Positions 5,366-6,336 of a stretch of DNA of 6,336 bases are shown here, in pieces. Origin of the DNA: Planctomycetota bacterium (GTDB taxonomy: Bacteria; Planctomycetota; Phycisphaerae; Sedimentisphaerales; Anaerohalosphaeraceae); assembly GCA_021160785.1 (NCBI GenBank), contig JAGHBX010000375.1, positions 1 through 6,336 on the forward strand, written 5' to 3'. Positions within the stretch are counted from its first letter, which is position 1. Each line of letters begins with the position of its first letter. The notes below the pieces were generated by a model that searched no databases, was not told the DNA's origin, and was given only the letters and a program-made list of their open reading frames with translations. A program made the position numbers and the translations under genes.

Positions 5366-6336
5366 ATGATCGTTACTCGTTTTGCACCATCACCGACGGG
5401 GTATCTGCATGTCGGGGGGGCTCGGACGGCCCTGTTTAACTGGCTGTATGCGCGTCGGATGGGCGGCAAGTTTATACTTCGCATCGAGGATACCGACCTG
5501 AAGCGGAATACGCCGACTGCGATGCAGCAGGTGATTGCCGATTTGCGTTGGCTGGGTATCGACTGGGATGAAGGACCCGAGGTTGGCGGTCCGAACGGGC
5601 CTTATCTGCAGTCGGAGCGTCGTGATATTTACGATAAGTATATACGGCAACTTCTCGATGAGCACAAGGCCTACTACTGCTTCGAAACGCCGGAGGAACT
5701 GACGGCGATGCGGGATAAGGCGTCGGCCGAAAAAAAGGGGTTTGTTTACCCCCGGCCGGCAGTTTTTCCCACAGACGAAGATGCCGAGGAGTCCCGCCGG
5801 CAGGGTCGCCCGGTCACCGTTCGTTTCGCCGTGGACCAGGATGCCGCGATTGTCGTTGAAGATGTGGTGCGCGGTTCGGTCCGGTTCGGGCCGGGGGAAG
5901 TGGGCGACTTCATTATTCAAAAATCCGACGGCTTTCCCACATATCATTTCGCTGTAGTAGTCGACGACGAGTTGATGGGCGTAACGCATGTCATCCGCGG
6001 GCAGGAGCATCTGATGAATACGCCGGGCCATCAGGCGCTGCAAAAGGCGTTTGCGTTTCGCGTGCCGGTTTATGCTCATATGTCGGTCACCGTAAGCGAT
6101 ACGGGCGGCAAGCTCTCCAAACGCGAGAGGCCCAAGGCGATGCGCAAGGCGATCAAGGCAGCCCAGTATCTCGATGCCGAAAAGCTTGCCGAGGCAGGCG
6201 GCATCTCGATGGAGGAGTTCGACCGCTTTGTCACGGGCAAGGGTACACCCGACATGCCGAGCATTGATGCGATGGCAAAGTCCCTGGGTGTGTTCCTTCC
6301 TGAGATAAATGTTGTGGATTTTTTCAGGGGCGGCTA
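5366..6336 (+). CDS. gltX: Glutamyl-tRNA synthetase, 3' end beyond the window
   Basis: This is the N-terminal 323 residues of a cytoplasmic class I synthetase that charges tRNA-Glu with glutamate; the frame is still open at the window edge. TRFAPSPTGYLHVGGARTAL (residues 4-23) contains the HIGH-type motif HVGG (15-18), followed by LRIEDTD (38-44). The second ATP loop is KLSKR at 249-253. The VIRGQEHLMNTPGHQAL segment sits in the usual place before it. After KLSKR, where ordinary GluRS continues directly to the 'YxxxGYLPEAL' helix, about 60 extra residues (254-314) are inserted and resemble a helix-turn-helix. The zinc site of E. coli GluRS is incomplete, since only one Cys is seen (YYCFETPEEL). 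Since glnS is present nearby, this enzyme probably charges only tRNA-Glu, although that cannot be proven here. GGAGAGG lies six bases before the start. Confidence 0.97.
   Translation, partial: MIVTRFAPSPTGYLHVGGARTALFNWLYARRMGGKFILRIEDTDLKRNTPTAMQQVIADLRWLGIDWDEGPEVGGPNGPYLQSERRDIYDKYIRQLLDEHKAYYCFETPEELTAMRDKASAEKKGFVYPRPAVFPTDEDAEESRRQGRPVTVRFAVDQDAAIVVEDVVRGSVRFGPGEVGDFIIQKSDGFPTYHFAVVVDDELMGVTHVIRGQEHLMNTPGHQALQKAFAFRVPVYAHMSVTVSDTGGKLSKRERPKAMRKAIKAAQYLDAEKLAEAGGISMEEFDRFVTGKGTPDMPSIDAMAKSLGVFLPEINVVDFFRGG

Noticed and set aside
5390..6079. Minus-strand open frame (229 codons) opposite gltX
   Set aside because: It is antisense to a clear GluRS catalytic domain, with no domain or initiation signal of its own.

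Overview
The window most likely comes from a Planctomycetota genome, probably Phycisphaerae or Sedimentisphaerales-like. Three things point there: the dispersed CGAAACGAACCCAAT-type intergenic repeats at the left end (I associate this 'NEPN' motif from memory with that group), a bacterial glutaminyl-tRNA synthetase, and a glutamyl-tRNA synthetase with a large insertion after its KLSKR loop. The lineage is an inference from memory; no rRNA or tRNA gene is present to confirm it.

Layout: positions 1-270 are a C-rich, stop-poor, repeat-bearing stretch with no convincing gene. At 342-430 (minus strand) lies an orphan copy of the last ~29 codons of glnS. It is followed by a well-formed promoter and a two-gene module on the plus strand (520-1394): a small helical, antitoxin-like protein overlapping by ATGA a nucleotidyltransferase-fold protein. 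The module ends 30 bp from the true 3' end of glnS (1425-3182, minus), so the two glnS ends form an imperfect direct repeat of 89 bp around it. Upstream of glnS, on the same strand, is an orphan MntA-like minimal nucleotidyltransferase (3280-3600).

Divergent from that gene, a plus-strand operon encodes an Rrf2-type repressor without the iron-sulfur cysteine set (3816-4217) and a TauE/SafE family membrane permease (4265-5113), probably a sulfur-anion efflux unit under self-control. The 252-bp gap after it holds a chain of stacked inverted repeats that could be a structured RNA, then a promoter and the start of gltX (5366 to the window end, partial).

Functionally, the housekeeping content is two related class I aminoacyl-tRNA synthetases (GlnRS and GluRS). 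The accessory content is two nucleotidyltransferase genes flanking glnS and the Rrf2-permease operon. The most notable observation is the glnS 3'-end duplication bracketing the putative toxin-antitoxin-like pair. It has the geometry of an element that integrated into the 3' end of a protein-coding gene and rebuilt it, although no integrase is visible.
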